A DNA stretch of 46,921 nt from Chitinophagaceae bacterium (GTDB lineage: Bacteria; Bacteroidota; Bacteroidia; Chitinophagales; Chitinophagaceae). Within the stretch, counting starts at the first letter, position 1. Every line of letters starts with the position of its first letter. Positions 25,966-35,159 of this stretch are shown here, piece by piece. The stretch covers positions 1 to 46,921 of the forward strand of contig JANWIY010000090.1 of the NCBI GenBank assembly GCA_025449645.1, given 5' to 3'. A program made the translations under genes and the position numbers. The notes beneath the pieces are model-generated. The model made no database searches, was not told the DNA's origin, and saw only the letters and a list, made by a program, of their open reading frames with translations.

Positions 25966-27505
25966 TGCCTGCTGTGAGGATTATCGTGCCTGAATGCTGA
26001 TTAACCGTTGCAAAAATATTGTTCTTATCTCCAAGTCTGTAGGGGAAACTGGCATCCTTCACGAAGCTTTCAACATAGGTGAGATCAACAAAAATTCCCC
26101 GGTTACGATAACCGATGCCCGCGGAAGCTGTGGCACGGCTGGCTTTTAAATCGGAAGATGCATACGGACTAAGCGCATAGGATCCCCCCACCCTCACTGC
26201 CAGGATATTGAATTTTAATTCGCCGCCGAGCCGGAAATTAAAATTATTCTTATAGTAATTTTTTACAGTGCTGTTTAGTGCGTCGTAGTATCCGTTATCT
26301 GTGTAATAAGCATCTTCATCAGAAGGAATGCTGAACCTTGAGCTTTTATTCGTTACGTATTCAATATCTCCGGTAATGAAGCCCTGCCGGGATCCGGCTT
26401 CTTCTCCTGTGCCGAAAACATAAGAGCCGCTGGCAATAAAATGCCAGGGAGAAGAAAGATCGTATTTCAGGCTATTGCCGGAATTGCTGATCTGATCAAG
26501 TGTTGAAGAAGTAACCGAATCCAAATGGTGATAATTTTCTGCGTCTGATACAAGTTTGGCATCAAAAGTCTCCGTAAGCGTGTACAGGGTTGGCGTATGC
26601 ACCGAAATTCCGATCCGCCATGCAGCGTCGGGCCGGAAAATTGCGCCCACCCTGAGGTTGACTCCCGCACCCTTTGTCGAAAAAGATTCCGTATAGGTAT
26701 ACGTATTAAAATCATTGTTAAGGTTTCCGCTGAGGTCAGATTCTGTATACTGCTGGTTACGATGATAATTGACGATCGGGATTCCGATCGATCCGCCCAG
26801 GTACCATTTATCGCGTGTGCCTGAGGCAAACCCGAGGGCCAATTCGGTTATGCCGCCGGTTGTTTTGATGTCATTGAGCTGGTAGAGCTGGCCGCCTGCA
26901 GCCAGCACTTTTTGCGGTTGAGCAATCACCTGCGTGACGCCACCGATGGTAACAGTATCAATCAGATAAGTATAAAGCGCCATTCGCGTACCATATGAAA
27001 TGCCTGGGTCTGCCAGGGCATCGTCAATGGAGAGTCCGGAATTCGCATACTCTTCAGCGTAAGCTTCCGCACCAGAAGAATAATTATTATTTCCGCTATA
27101 TCGGATATGGCCGTTAAAATCAGCCGTTCGTGTTATTGCAATACTGAAGGCAGTGTTCTTATCCGGGTCCGTTGCCTTTCCAATCACCAATCCGGAAGTG
27201 CCGAAGATAAAATTTTGCACACCAGGTGCTGTACCCTTATTGGACAAATAAGACGCCTTTGCATTTTCAATTCCAAATGAAGGGCTCAGTAAAAACTCGC
27301 TTGTCTTGTAAAAGCCCAGACCTGCAGGATTTACAAAATTGGAAGAAATATCACCTCCCAGCGAACCCATTGCGCCGCCAATGGCTTGTTCGCGGGCTGT
27401 TCCGTATGGATTTGTATAAGATAACCGCAAAGCATCATCTGGTAACTGTGCCTTAATCGTGATTGAAAAAAAAAGCGGACACAGCAATAATAATCGTCTC
27501 ATCAT
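25955..27505 (-). CDS. OmpP1/FadL-like outer membrane beta-barrel protein
   Basis: Outer membrane channel-type protein of the FadL/TodX group, which takes up hydrophobic compounds. It has 516 residues with a signal peptide (MMRRLLLLCPLFFSITIKAQ). An N-terminal hatch-like segment reads AREQAIGGAMGSLGGDISSNFVNPAGLGFY, followed by alternating amphipathic strands and a C-terminal Phe (GTIILTAGIKF). It is the second gene of a two-gene unit, 9 bases after the lipoprotein stop. The substrate is unknown, and fatty acids are not proven by sequence. Confidence 0.85.
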   Translation of the reverse strand: MMRRLLLLCPLFFSITIKAQLPDDALRLSYTNPYGTAREQAIGGAMGSLGGDISSNFVNPAGLGFYKTSEFLLSPSFGIENAKASYLSNKGTAPGVQNFIFGTSGLVIGKATDPDKNTAFSIAITRTADFNGHIRYSGNNNYSSGAEAYAEEYANSGLSIDDALADPGISYGTRMALYTYLIDTVTIGGVTQVIAQPQKVLAAGGQLYQLNDIKTTGGITELALGFASGTRDKWYLGGSIGIPIVNYHRNQQYTESDLSGNLNNDFNTYTYTESFSTKGAGVNLRVGAIFRPDAAWRIGISVHTPTLYTLTETFDAKLVSDAENYHHLDSVTSSTLDQISNSGNSLKYDLSSPWHFIASGSYVFGTGEEAGSRQGFITGDIEYVTNKSSRFSIPSDEDAYYTDNGYYDALNSTVKNYYKNNFNFRLGGELKFNILAVRVGGSYALSPYASSDLKASRATASAGIGYRNRGIFVDLTYVESFVKDASFPYRLGDKNNIFATVNQHSGTIILTAGIKF

Positions 27506-27514
27506 AGAAAAAGA

Positions 27515-28225
27515 TTATCTGCCCGGACGCGAGCCGCCGCCACCTCCCCTGAAACCACCGCCGCCTCCGCCCCCGAAACCGGATGGAGCAGTACGAACGG
27601 GTTGTGAATTGAAAGTGGGCCTGTTGAAGTTGTAATTTGAATTATTATTGGATTGACGCAGGTTCCGGGAGGCATTATTAACCGGAGCATTATTGTTATA
27701 GTACCTGTTGTTCGAGGCGGTCGGGCGGTCAGTATAATATCTGCCCTGATAAGCGGAAGGATTAAACGTGCTTAACCTGGAATATGCGGGCGCAGTGAAG
27801 TTTTTTCCATTTACGAACACGATGCCGCCGTAATAGGGATTATAGAAATTATTCCATGCATAATAGCTGTTCCAAAAGCTGAACGGACTGTAATAACCGA
27901 AACCTCCGAACCAGGGTCCATAACCAAATCCCATGCCCAGGCCCATCGCGTAAGGGCTGCCATATCCAAAGCCGGAATACCCGCCATAATAATCATAATT
28001 ATAATCGTCAAAATAAGACCAGCGATCAGGATCCTGAACGCGCATCTGCACGTAATTGTCGTTGGGAGAACTATAATAATTGTTGTTATTATCAGATGAA
28101 GCAGCAGTTTGCGAAGGTGCCCCCGGGGAATAATAAACATCATCCGGAGTTGGGCTGTTTTTATAAACTGAACATCCGGTCATGCCGGCAAGGGCGATAA
28201 TAAACAAAGTATATAGAGGTTTCAT
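27515..28225 (-). CDS. Tyr/Asn/Gly-rich surface lipoprotein, unrecognised
   Basis: The start at 28225 gives 236 residues with a lipoprotein signal, MKPLYTLFIIALAGMTGC, so Cys18 is the lipidated residue. The mature part is low-complexity: a Tyr/Gly/Phe-rich core (GYSGFGYGSPYAMGLGMGFG), an Asn-rich region (about 170-205) and a C-terminal Gly/Arg tail ending SRPGR. It has no catalytic motif and resembles Bacteroidota lipoproteins with YXG-rich cores. It precedes the porin in one operon. An in-frame ATG at 28249 would place extra charged residues before the signal and is less likely. Confidence 0.8.
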   Translation of the reverse strand: MKPLYTLFIIALAGMTGCSVYKNSPTPDDVYYSPGAPSQTAASSDNNNNYYSSPNDNYVQMRVQDPDRWSYFDDYNYDYYGGYSGFGYGSPYAMGLGMGFGYGPWFGGFGYYSPFSFWNSYYAWNNFYNPYYGGIVFVNGKNFTAPAYSRLSTFNPSAYQGRYYTDRPTASNNRYYNNNAPVNNASRNLRQSNNNSNYNFNRPTFNSQPVRTAPSGFGGGGGGGFRGGGGGSRPGR

Positions 28226-28235
28226 ACTTAAAGCT

Positions 28236-28268
28236 TTTGGATGTTTCAATCTTAAGTTACTACTTTTG
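28236..28268 (+). promoter_or_regulatory. Promoter of proS
   Basis: TTTG at 28236-28239, 21 bases, then TACTTTTG at 28261-28268, a full TAnnTTTG match. The start codon is at 28382, so the leader is about 105-110 bases long, unusually long for this window. A short ATCCG/CGGAT stem (28350-28354/28365-28369) with a T-run lies just before the start codon. Confidence 0.6.
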
Positions 28269-28278
28269 CGCCACTAAC

Positions 28279-28286
28279 CAAAGTTA
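28279..28286 (-). promoter_or_regulatory. -7 element of the lipoprotein-porin operon
   Basis: On the minus strand TAACTTTG matches TAnnTTTG, about 53 bases before the lipoprotein start. It faces the proS promoter, and the two transcripts would overlap at their 5' ends for about 20 bases. The -33 element is not clear. Confidence 0.4.
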
Positions 28287-28381
28287 CAAAAAATATTGCC
28301 CGGAATTTAATATATTCCTGAACCGGGACCGGTCAAAAATCATCACCGGATCCGCTTTTATCGCCGGATTTTCCTATTTGT

Positions 28382-29857
28382 ATGAGCAAAGAAATCACAA
28401 GCCGCGCAACAGATTATGCGCAATGGTATAACGACCTGGTTTTGAAAGGGGGACTTGCTGATTATTCGGCGGTAAGGGGTTGTATGATCATCAAACCTTA
28501 TGGTTTTGCACTATGGGAGAAAATGAGGGATGCGCTGGACGAAATGTTTAAGGAAACCGGCCATGAAAACGCCTATTTTCCTTTGTTTATTCCAAAAAGT
28601 TTTCTCAGCCGCGAGGCGGCGCATGTGGAAGGATTTGCAAAAGAATGTGCAGTAGTAACACATTACCGACTTAAAAATGATCCGGATGGGAATGGGATAA
28701 TCGTTGACCCGGAAGCAAAACTGGATGAAGAGCTGATTGTCAGGCCCACCAGTGAAACCATCATCTGGAATACCTATAAAACCTGGATCCAGTCTTACCG
28801 CGACCTTCCCCTGCTTATTAACCAATGGGCAAATGTGGTCAGGTGGGAAATGCGGACCCGGCTTTTCCTGCGGACCACGGAGTTTCTCTGGCAGGAAGGC
28901 CACACAGCACATGCAAGTTCCGAAGAGGCCATGGCTGAAACCCTCACCATGCTGAATGTGTATGCTGATTTTGCTGAAAACTACATGGCAGTCCCGGTGA
29001 TCAGAGGTGTAAAATCGCCAAGTGAACGGTTTGCCGGCGCGATAGACACTTATTGTATTGAAGCACTCATGCAGGATGGGAAAGCTTTGCAGGCGGGGAC
29101 CTCTCATTTCCTGGGCCAGAATTTTGCGAAAGCATTTGATGTAAAATTTTCAGACAGGGAAAATAAGCTTGACTATGTATGGGCGACCAGCTGGGGGGTA
29201 AGCACACGTCTGGTTGGCGCACTGGTAATGGCACACAGCGATGACGATGGCCTGATCCTTCCGCCTAAGATTGCTCCTGTTCAGGTGGTTATCATTCCGA
29301 TCTACAAAGGGACGGAACAGAAGGAAATGCTGGATGGCAAAGGAAAAGAACTGGCCCTGCAATTGAAAAATGCCGGGATGAGGGTAAAATTTGATAATAA
29401 TGACAATAACCGGCCGGGCTGGAAATTTGCCCAGTATGAGTTGAAAGGCGTTCCCATACGCATTGCAATGGGCGTCCGTGATCTTGAAAACCAAACGCTG
29501 GAAGTGGCCAGAAGGGATACAAAGGAGAAGATCGCGATACCCCTGGAGGATATCAGCGCCAGGGTGAACGGATTATTGAAGGAAATTCAGGACCAAATGT
29601 TCCAGAAAGCACTGGATTTTCGCGATAACCACATCAGCAGGGCGGATACCTGGGAAGAATTCGAGCGCCTCCTCGACGAAAAAGGAGGTTTCATCTCCGC
29701 GCACTGGGATGGCACAGCAGAATCTGAAGAAGCCATCAAGGAGAAAACAAAAGCCACACTGCGCTGCATCCCGCTGAACAATCCTGCCGAGGTAGGGGTC
29801 TGCATTTTATCCGGAAAACCGAGTACACAAAGAGTGCTCTTTGCCCGGGCCTACTGA
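28382..29857 (+). CDS. proS: Prolyl-tRNA synthetase (archaeal/eukaryotic-like type)
   Basis: Class II synthetase that charges tRNA-Pro. Its 491-residue length and lack of the editing insertion mark the type without the INS domain, common in Bacteroidota. It contains [26 protein letters not shown], motif 2 [24 protein letters not shown], and motif 3-region [27 protein letters not shown]. The anticodon-binding domain reads [11 protein letters not shown], and the C-terminus ends [13 protein letters not shown]. It is a single gene with its own promoter. Confidence 0.95.
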   Translation: MSKEITSRATDYAQWYNDLVLKGGLADYSAVRGCMIIKPYGFALWEKMRDALDEMFKETGHENAYFPLFIPKSFLSREAAHVEGFAKECAVVTHYRLKNDPDGNGIIVDPEAKLDEELIVRPTSETIIWNTYKTWIQSYRDLPLLINQWANVVRWEMRTRLFLRTTEFLWQEGHTAHASSEEAMAETLTMLNVYADFAENYMAVPVIRGVKSPSERFAGAIDTYCIEALMQDGKALQAGTSHFLGQNFAKAFDVKFSDRENKLDYVWATSWGVSTRLVGALVMAHSDDDGLILPPKIAPVQVVIIPIYKGTEQKEMLDGKGKELALQLKNAGMRVKFDNNDNNRPGWKFAQYELKGVPIRIAMGVRDLENQTLEVARRDTKEKIAIPLEDISARVNGLLKEIQDQMFQKALDFRDNHISRADTWEEFERLLDEKGGFISAHWDGTAESEEAIKEKTKATLRCIPLNNPAEVGVCILSGKPSTQRVLFARAY

Positions 29858-29925
29858 TCGCTCCGGGTCAATTCCTTGTTTCTTTGGCGGAATTTCCTTT
29901 AATTGTGTACTTAAAACAACCCGAA

Positions 29926-30381
29926 ATGGATCAACAAACCCCAACCACTCTGTTTGATCTGCAAGTAGATCAGCAGGCCAGCGTTTTCCTGGCCGAATCG
30001 GCGAGGTGGGCAAGATTTCTTGCCATACTCGGATTTGTTATGTGCGGCTTGTTAGTTTTGGTTGGTTTGTTTATGGGATCTTTTTTTGCAGGAAGAATGA
30101 GCAGTATGAATATGGGCGGATCTTCCATGTTTAGCGGAGGTCTTTTTACTTTTATCTATATCCTGATCGCATTATTGTATTTTTTCCCCTGTCTTTATCT
30201 TTTTCATTTCGGTTCCAAAATGCGGACCGCCCTTCGAAACAATGATCAGGAAATACTTTTGGAATCATTCAGGAATCTGAAATCCTGTTTTAAGTTTTAT
30301 GGAATCCTGGCCATCATCGTTCTGGGATTTTACGCGATCGCCCTGATCGCCGCAATTCTGGGCGCTGCAGTCGGCCGGTAA
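29926..30381 (+). CDS. DUF5362-like integral membrane protein
   Basis: A start at 29926 gives 151 residues, MDQQTPTTLFDLQVDQQASV. Three hydrophobic stretches are visible at about 31-52, 73-95 and 124-147; the middle one may be two passes. The soluble loop LYLFHFGSKMRTALRNNDQEILLESFRNLKSCFKFYG fits the DUF5362 pattern. A TTG at 29884 is in frame but has no support. Function unknown. It follows proS by about 70 bases without a visible terminator and converges on the RDD gene. Confidence 0.7.
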   Translation: MDQQTPTTLFDLQVDQQASVFLAESARWARFLAILGFVMCGLLVLVGLFMGSFFAGRMSSMNMGGSSMFSGGLFTFIYILIALLYFFPCLYLFHFGSKMRTALRNNDQEILLESFRNLKSCFKFYGILAIIVLGFYAIALIAAILGAAVGR

Positions 30382-30384
30382 TTT

Positions 30385-31149
30385 TCAATTGGACGTGTAA
30401 TAGTTATAATCTTTAAGCAGGGTCTCCAGGAAATCCAGGGGATCCTGATCTGAATGCATGGATAATTTCCATTTTATCCTTTCGGCAATGCGGAAGGCAA
30501 TTTCATGATTATTCTTTTTCTTAACAGTGCCGATAATACTTTTCAGGGAATTGATATCCTTATCGCTCAGGCGCATGACCTGTGGATAACTGGGCCGGTA
30601 TCCAGGTTCCACCTCGGTGAAAACAGTGTCCTGCCAGGATGTTTTTGAGCGGGTAAAGATCACGATCGTTCCTGCAACGATATCTCCGATCCTTTGAGAT
30701 TTATGGGACATGATTACACAGCCGATGCCGGAAAAGGTCAGGATGCTGCAAAACCAGGGCAACGCATTAGTGAAAATGGCTGCAAAGATCCAGGCGGGAA
30801 AATCTACTGTCCGGAAAACCCATCTCAATATGTATTGGCTTATTGAGGCCTGCCCTCCTTCAAGGGTGATCACCCGGATCCCCAGCAATTTCTTGCCGAC
30901 CGTTTGTCCGTTGGTGAGTATTTCCATCGCCGGATAGTAAAGCAGTACCGGCAACCCAAGCAATACCCAGATCCATTCTTTATTGGAAATTTTATTTCCA
31001 AGGAGGCTAAATATGATTTTTTCACAAAACAGCCAGTAAAGAAACATCAGGAGTATATCCACGCACCAGGCAAACATACGCCGGTGGAACGGGCTGATGG
31101 GGAAAACGACTTCGATATTGAATCCGGTATCTAATTTAACAGACAGCAT
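30385..31149 (-). CDS. RDD-family membrane protein
   Basis: 254 residues. The RDD domain is at the N-terminus: HRRMFAWCVDILLMFLYWL with Arg23/24 and Asp31, then a second hydrophobic stretch and the classic TNGQTVGKKLLGIRVI (about 80-94). A third membrane region is at about 118-148, and the motif QRIGDIVAGT follows. The C-terminal ~90 residues are soluble. The gene is divergent from the SpoIIM-like gene with about 86 bases between them, and belongs by context to the MoxR/DUF58 neighbourhood. Its biochemical role is unknown. Confidence 0.88.
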   Translation of the reverse strand: MLSVKLDTGFNIEVVFPISPFHRRMFAWCVDILLMFLYWLFCEKIIFSLLGNKISNKEWIWVLLGLPVLLYYPAMEILTNGQTVGKKLLGIRVITLEGGQASISQYILRWVFRTVDFPAWIFAAIFTNALPWFCSILTFSGIGCVIMSHKSQRIGDIVAGTIVIFTRSKTSWQDTVFTEVEPGYRPSYPQVMRLSDKDINSLKSIIGTVKKKNNHEIAFRIAERIKWKLSMHSDQDPLDFLETLLKDYNYYTSN

Positions 31150-31235
31150 GCTGAGTGAGTTGGAACGGGGCCATTGTACAATGTTCGGAGACTGACCTTT
31201 TTTATTTTATATTTATCACTAAATGTAATCTTTTT

Positions 31236-32201
31236 GTGCGTGAAGGTCAATTCATACAACAGAATATTGAGAAGTGGAAGATCTATCAATATGAACCGAC
31301 TATGGATCCTGATGAGATGGCGCAAAGATTCACCGAACTCGTAAACGATCTCGGGTATTCCAGAACATTTTACCCGCAAAGTAAGGTCACTGAATACCTG
31401 AATAAATTGGCTTCCGGTATTTACCTGGGCATTTATAAAAATAAAAAGGAAGAATCTTCGAGGATCGTTCGTTTCTGGAAATCGGAACTTCCCCTCCTGG
31501 TTAGAAAATACCACCGTGAATTACTGTACTCCCTGATCATCTTTGTACTTTTTGCACTGATGGCGGCTTTCTCAGCTTCCCATGATCAGCATTTTGTGCG
31601 CGGCGTGCTCGGCGACGGTTACGTGGAAATGACGGAGGAGAATATTGCAAAAGGAGATCCTTTTGGTGTGTATAAGACCCAGGATGCCCTCTCCATGTTT
31701 CTCTGGATTGCCGTACACAATATCCAGGTTTCCTTTTTTATTTTTGTAACCGGTATTTTCGCTTGTCTCGGCACCGTGTGGTTATTATTTACGAATGGTG
31801 TTATGCTCGGATCATTTCAGTATTATTTTTTTGCGAAGGGGCTGGGATGGAAATCTGTATTGGTGATCTGGATTCATGGCACATTCGAAATATCCTCCTT
31901 CATCATAGCGGGCGGAGCAGGAATCGTATTAGGCAGGAGTTTATTGTTCCCTGGAACTTTCAAAAGACTGCCATCGCTGAAGCGCGGTGCAAGAGACGGT
32001 GTAAAACTTATGATCGGGCTGGTGCCCATATTTATTGTTGCGGCCTTCCTGGAAGGATTCGTAACGAGGTATTCCGGCATGCCCATCTGGCTCAGCCTTC
32101 TTATATTGTTTTGTTCACTGACATTTATCAGCTGGTATTTTATTATTTATCCTGTGAGACTGAGCAGGAAATTGGTCATGCCTCAACTCATAAAATCCTG
32201 A
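31236..32201 (+). CDS. Stage II sporulation protein M-like membrane protein
   Basis: The GTG at 31236 gives 321 residues beginning MREGQFIQQNIEKWK, the usual N-terminus of this family in Bacteroidota; an ATG at 31155 reads through AT-rich leader and is rejected. The soluble N-terminus ends with RELLYSLIIFVLF near residue 90, followed by several membrane segments. Conserved SpoIIM-type parts are FLWIAVHNIQVSFFIFVTGIFAC, FTNGVMLGSF and HGTFEISSFIIAGGAGI. The organism is not a sporulator by other evidence; the name is a family label. It forms an operon with the DUF4129-MoxR-DUF58 genes. Confidence 0.85.
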   Translation: MREGQFIQQNIEKWKIYQYEPTMDPDEMAQRFTELVNDLGYSRTFYPQSKVTEYLNKLASGIYLGIYKNKKEESSRIVRFWKSELPLLVRKYHRELLYSLIIFVLFALMAAFSASHDQHFVRGVLGDGYVEMTEENIAKGDPFGVYKTQDALSMFLWIAVHNIQVSFFIFVTGIFACLGTVWLLFTNGVMLGSFQYYFFAKGLGWKSVLVIWIHGTFEISSFIIAGGAGIVLGRSLLFPGTFKRLPSLKRGARDGVKLMIGLVPIFIVAAFLEGFVTRYSGMPIWLSLLILFCSLTFISWYFIIYPVRLSRKLVMPQLIKS

Positions 32202-32218
32202 TCCATCGCAGAGCATCA

Positions 32219-32986
32219 ATGTGTAAATTATCCATCTGCTTCTACATTGGCTTATTCCTTCTCCTGTTATGCGGAGGATCTGCGTATTGTCAAACAGACA
32301 GTTCTGTTACCGACACGGAGCAGGTGGAACCGGGCATCGCAGACAGCAGTTATTTACCCATATCAGGAAACTTAACCATCCCGGTGGATTTGCGCCAGGT
32401 CCCTGACAGTATAATAAAAGCGTACCAGCGCGATCCGAATTTCGCCTACGCAAACGATCCTGCTTACTGGAAAGAACTTCCCCCTCCCGAACCGGATCTC
32501 TTTGACAAGCTGATTGATTTTTTATTTAGCAAGCTGGCACGCACCTGCATTTTTATTATATTTCTGCTGCTCATTGTGTACGCCGTCTACCGGCTCGCCA
32601 GGGAGAATTCTTTCAACTGGTTCAGCAGGGAAATGAGTAGGAATCAGAAGGAAGGGGAGGTTGCTGACCAGGAAGAGCAGGCCCCTATGGATCTGGATGA
32701 GGCGATACGGAGAGCCAGCGAAGAGGAAAATTTTTCGCTTGCCATCCGGTACATGTATTTAAAAGCCATCCGAAAGATTTTCGAAAAAAAAGATATACCC
32801 GTCAGGACCACGTCCACGAATGCCGAAATGGCTGCGGCCTTTCAGGATCCCCAACTGGCAAAGGAATTCAGGTGGCTGGCCACGGCCTATGAATATGTCT
32901 TTTACGGTGGGTTCGTTCCGGGACCAGAGCAGTTCGGGTATCTGCAGGAGAAATTTAACGCCTTCAATCAAACCATGGGGAATTGA
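32219..32986 (+). CDS. DUF4129-type membrane protein of the MoxR cluster
   Basis: The start at 32219 gives 255 residues, MCKLSICFYIGLFLLLLCGG; the start in the upstream gene is rejected. The order is a signal/anchor, an extracytoplasmic segment (about 25-105), a membrane helix (about 108-126) and a cytoplasmic C-terminal DUF4129 domain with the pattern DLDEAIRRASEEENFSLAIRYMYLKAI, then EFRWLATAYEYVFYGGF. The TGA stop overlaps the next gene's TTG start, as is typical of this operon. Confidence 0.82.
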   Translation: MCKLSICFYIGLFLLLLCGGSAYCQTDSSVTDTEQVEPGIADSSYLPISGNLTIPVDLRQVPDSIIKAYQRDPNFAYANDPAYWKELPPPEPDLFDKLIDFLFSKLARTCIFIIFLLLIVYAVYRLARENSFNWFSREMSRNQKEGEVADQEEQAPMDLDEAIRRASEEENFSLAIRYMYLKAIRKIFEKKDIPVRTTSTNAEMAAAFQDPQLAKEFRWLATAYEYVFYGGFVPGPEQFGYLQEKFNAFNQTMGN

Positions 32987-34176
32987 AAATATCTTTCCAC
33001 CATACGATATTTTTCCTCTGCATGATTGGTCTCGCATCCTGCATGCGTCAGAAGAGCCTCAATAAGTATATCAGCCTCTGGCGAAAGGACAAGATTCCAT
33101 ACGGTACTTATTATGCATTTGAGAACCTGCCTTCTATTTTTCCCAAGGCCAGCGTCATTACAAACACCATGTCGCCGCAGAGTTTTTACTATGATTCGGT
33201 TGTTCTGGGCGACAGCAATTCGACCTTGAAAGCATATATTATTATCGGACCCCGCGTTGTTCCACAGGAGGCTGAGGTCGAATCCATGATACGCTTTGCT
33301 GCTTCGGGCCATCAATTGTTTATCTCTTCCCTGGATTTTGGAGATAGCCTGCTGGATGCGCTTCATCTTCAGATTAGTGACAGTCTTTCGAGAGGAATAA
33401 GCGATAGCCTCCAGCTCAACCTTTTTGATCCTGTGCATCATCAGGCCTTGCAATATCTTTATCCCGGATCCCGCCGGGATGCCTATTTTGTTTCAATAGA
33501 CACGGGCCATACGCAGGTGCTGGGTACCAACTATCTCGGCAAACCTGATTTTATACGGATCCCCTTCCGGCACGGCGGCGCAATTTTTGTGCATCTTGCG
33601 CCACTGGCTTTTTCAAATTTCTTTTTGCTTCACCGGCAAAATAAATCCTATTACGATTTTGCCTTGTCATATCTTCCAAGAGAAACGACTGTGGTAATCT
33701 GGGACGACTATTTCAGGTATGAACGAAGGAATGATTTTTCTGCCTTACAGTTTCTTCTCAGCAACCGGTCGCTGAAATGGGCTTTCTGGCTGGTCGTTGG
33801 CCTGTTTTTGTTACTTTATATTTTTGATTCCAAAAGAAAGCAGCGCGCCCTGCTGAGCATCGCCCCTCCGGGAAACGCTTCGGTGGATTTTGTCAGGACC
33901 GTAGGGAGGTTGTACCTCCAGCAAAAAAATAATCACAACCTGGCTTTGAAAATGATTACCGCATTTCTGGAGCAGGTCAGATCGGCCTACCTTATTCCTA
34001 CCTCGGAACTCAACGATGGATTTTCGAAAAAGCTGGCGCTCCGCACAGGCAGGGATCCGGAAATAATCAGGAAATTGGTTGGGTCGATCCACGGGGCGAG
34101 GATGAAAACAGAATTGACTGATCAGGAATTGATGGATCTTCACAAACAAATGGAACTTATAAATAAACCGGTATAA
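32983..34176 (+). CDS. DUF4350-like lipoprotein/membrane protein of the MoxR cluster
   Basis: The TTG start at 32983 overlaps the previous stop (TTGA) and gives 397 residues with a signal ending MIGLASC (Cys20, lipobox LASC). The extracytoplasmic region from about 40 to 250 resembles DUF4350, with IIIGPRVVPQEAEVESMIRFAASGHQLFISS. A single membrane helix follows at about 264-284 (WAFWLVVGLFLLLYIFDS), and the C-terminus is cytoplasmic. The next gene starts with TAATG overlap. Role unknown; the operon context suggests envelope sensing or assembly. Confidence 0.75.
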   Translation: MKISFHHTIFFLCMIGLASCMRQKSLNKYISLWRKDKIPYGTYYAFENLPSIFPKASVITNTMSPQSFYYDSVVLGDSNSTLKAYIIIGPRVVPQEAEVESMIRFAASGHQLFISSLDFGDSLLDALHLQISDSLSRGISDSLQLNLFDPVHHQALQYLYPGSRRDAYFVSIDTGHTQVLGTNYLGKPDFIRIPFRHGGAIFVHLAPLAFSNFFLLHRQNKSYYDFALSYLPRETTVVIWDDYFRYERRNDFSALQFLLSNRSLKWAFWLVVGLFLLLYIFDSKRKQRALLSIAPPGNASVDFVRTVGRLYLQQKNNHNLALKMITAFLEQVRSAYLIPTSELNDGFSKKLALRTGRDPEIIRKLVGSIHGARMKTELTDQELMDLHKQMELINKPV

Positions 34177-35159
34177 TGGTTATGGAAGAAAATTTATTTT
34201 CCGAAAGGACAGATCTGCAGGAATTCAGAAACACGCTCAACAGGCTAAAATCAGAAATCGGAAAAGTGATCGTGGGGCAGAATCAGATGATTGAGCTGCT
34301 GATCGCCGCTATTCTGGCAGACGGGCATGTTTTGATTGAAGGCGTGCCCGGCGTGGCCAAAACCCTTACCGCAAAATTACTCAGCCGCACGATTTCGGTT
34401 GGATTTTCCAGGATCCAGTTTACACCGGATCTCATGCCGGGTGATGTGATCGGCACTTCGGTTTTTAATCCCCGCGAACTTGTTTTCCAGTTCAGGGAGG
34501 GCCCTATTTTCAGTCATATTATCCTGATCGATGAGATTAACCGCGCACCTGCCAAAACACAGGCGGCACTTTTCGAAGTCATGGAGGAGCGCCAGATAAC
34601 GGTAGATGGTCAGACCATGAAAATGCAGCAACCTTTTCTGGTTGTTGCAACGCAGAATCCTATAGAGCAGGAAGGCACCTATCATCTGCCGGAGGCTCAA
34701 CTCGACCGCTTCCTCTTTAAGATCAGGGTAGATTATCCCAATGCGGAGGAAGAATATGAGGTCGTGACCAAACACCATATTACCAATGGCAATCATCTCA
34801 GTGACCAGGTGCAGCCGGTATTGGATTCTGCGATCATTGCTTCGCTCCGGCGTCAGGTCAGCGCTATCCATGTTGAAGAAAAACTAATCCGGTATATAGT
34901 CGAGCTTGTTGGTTCAACGCGTGAACATAAATCCATTTACCTGGGCGCTTCTCCCCGGGCATCCATTGGTATTTTGCAGGCTTCCAAAGCGCTGGCAGCC
35001 ATGAATGGAAGGGATTTTGTAGTACCCGAGGATATATTGTACGTGGCCCCTGCCGTGTTACGGCACCGGCTTGTTTTGGCTCCGGAAAAAGAAATGGAAG
35101 GCGGAACAGCAGATGATGTGATCCGTGATTTAATTCAGTCAGCTGAAATTCCAAGATAA
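34176..35159 (+). CDS. MoxR-family AAA+ ATPase
   Basis: ATPase chaperone-like protein that remodels partner proteins. It has 327 residues. Walker A is GVPGVAKT (56-63), Walker B IILIDE (115-120), sensor 1 ATQNP (158-162), and an Arg in LPEAQLDRF (178) fits the family. The start is ATG at 34176, overlapping the previous stop; MEEN at 34182 is an alternative. It is followed immediately by the DUF58 gene, the usual MoxR partner. There is no VWA-domain gene in this cluster. Confidence 0.93.
   Translation: MVMEENLFSERTDLQEFRNTLNRLKSEIGKVIVGQNQMIELLIAAILADGHVLIEGVPGVAKTLTAKLLSRTISVGFSRIQFTPDLMPGDVIGTSVFNPRELVFQFREGPIFSHIILIDEINRAPAKTQAALFEVMEERQITVDGQTMKMQQPFLVVATQNPIEQEGTYHLPEAQLDRFLFKIRVDYPNAEEEYEVVTKHHITNGNHLSDQVQPVLDSAIIASLRRQVSAIHVEEKLIRYIVELVGSTREHKSIYLGASPRASIGILQASKALAAMNGRDFVVPEDILYVAPAVLRHRLVLAPEKEMEGGTADDVIRDLIQSAEIPR

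Noticed and set aside
31236-32201. Evidence for sporulation from the SpoIIM-like gene
   Set aside because: The family is widespread in non-sporulating bacteria, and no other sporulation gene is present.
31763-32218. Long upstream extension of the DUF4129 gene
   Set aside because: It lies in another frame entirely inside the SpoIIM-like gene. The signal-peptide start at 32219 fits the family.
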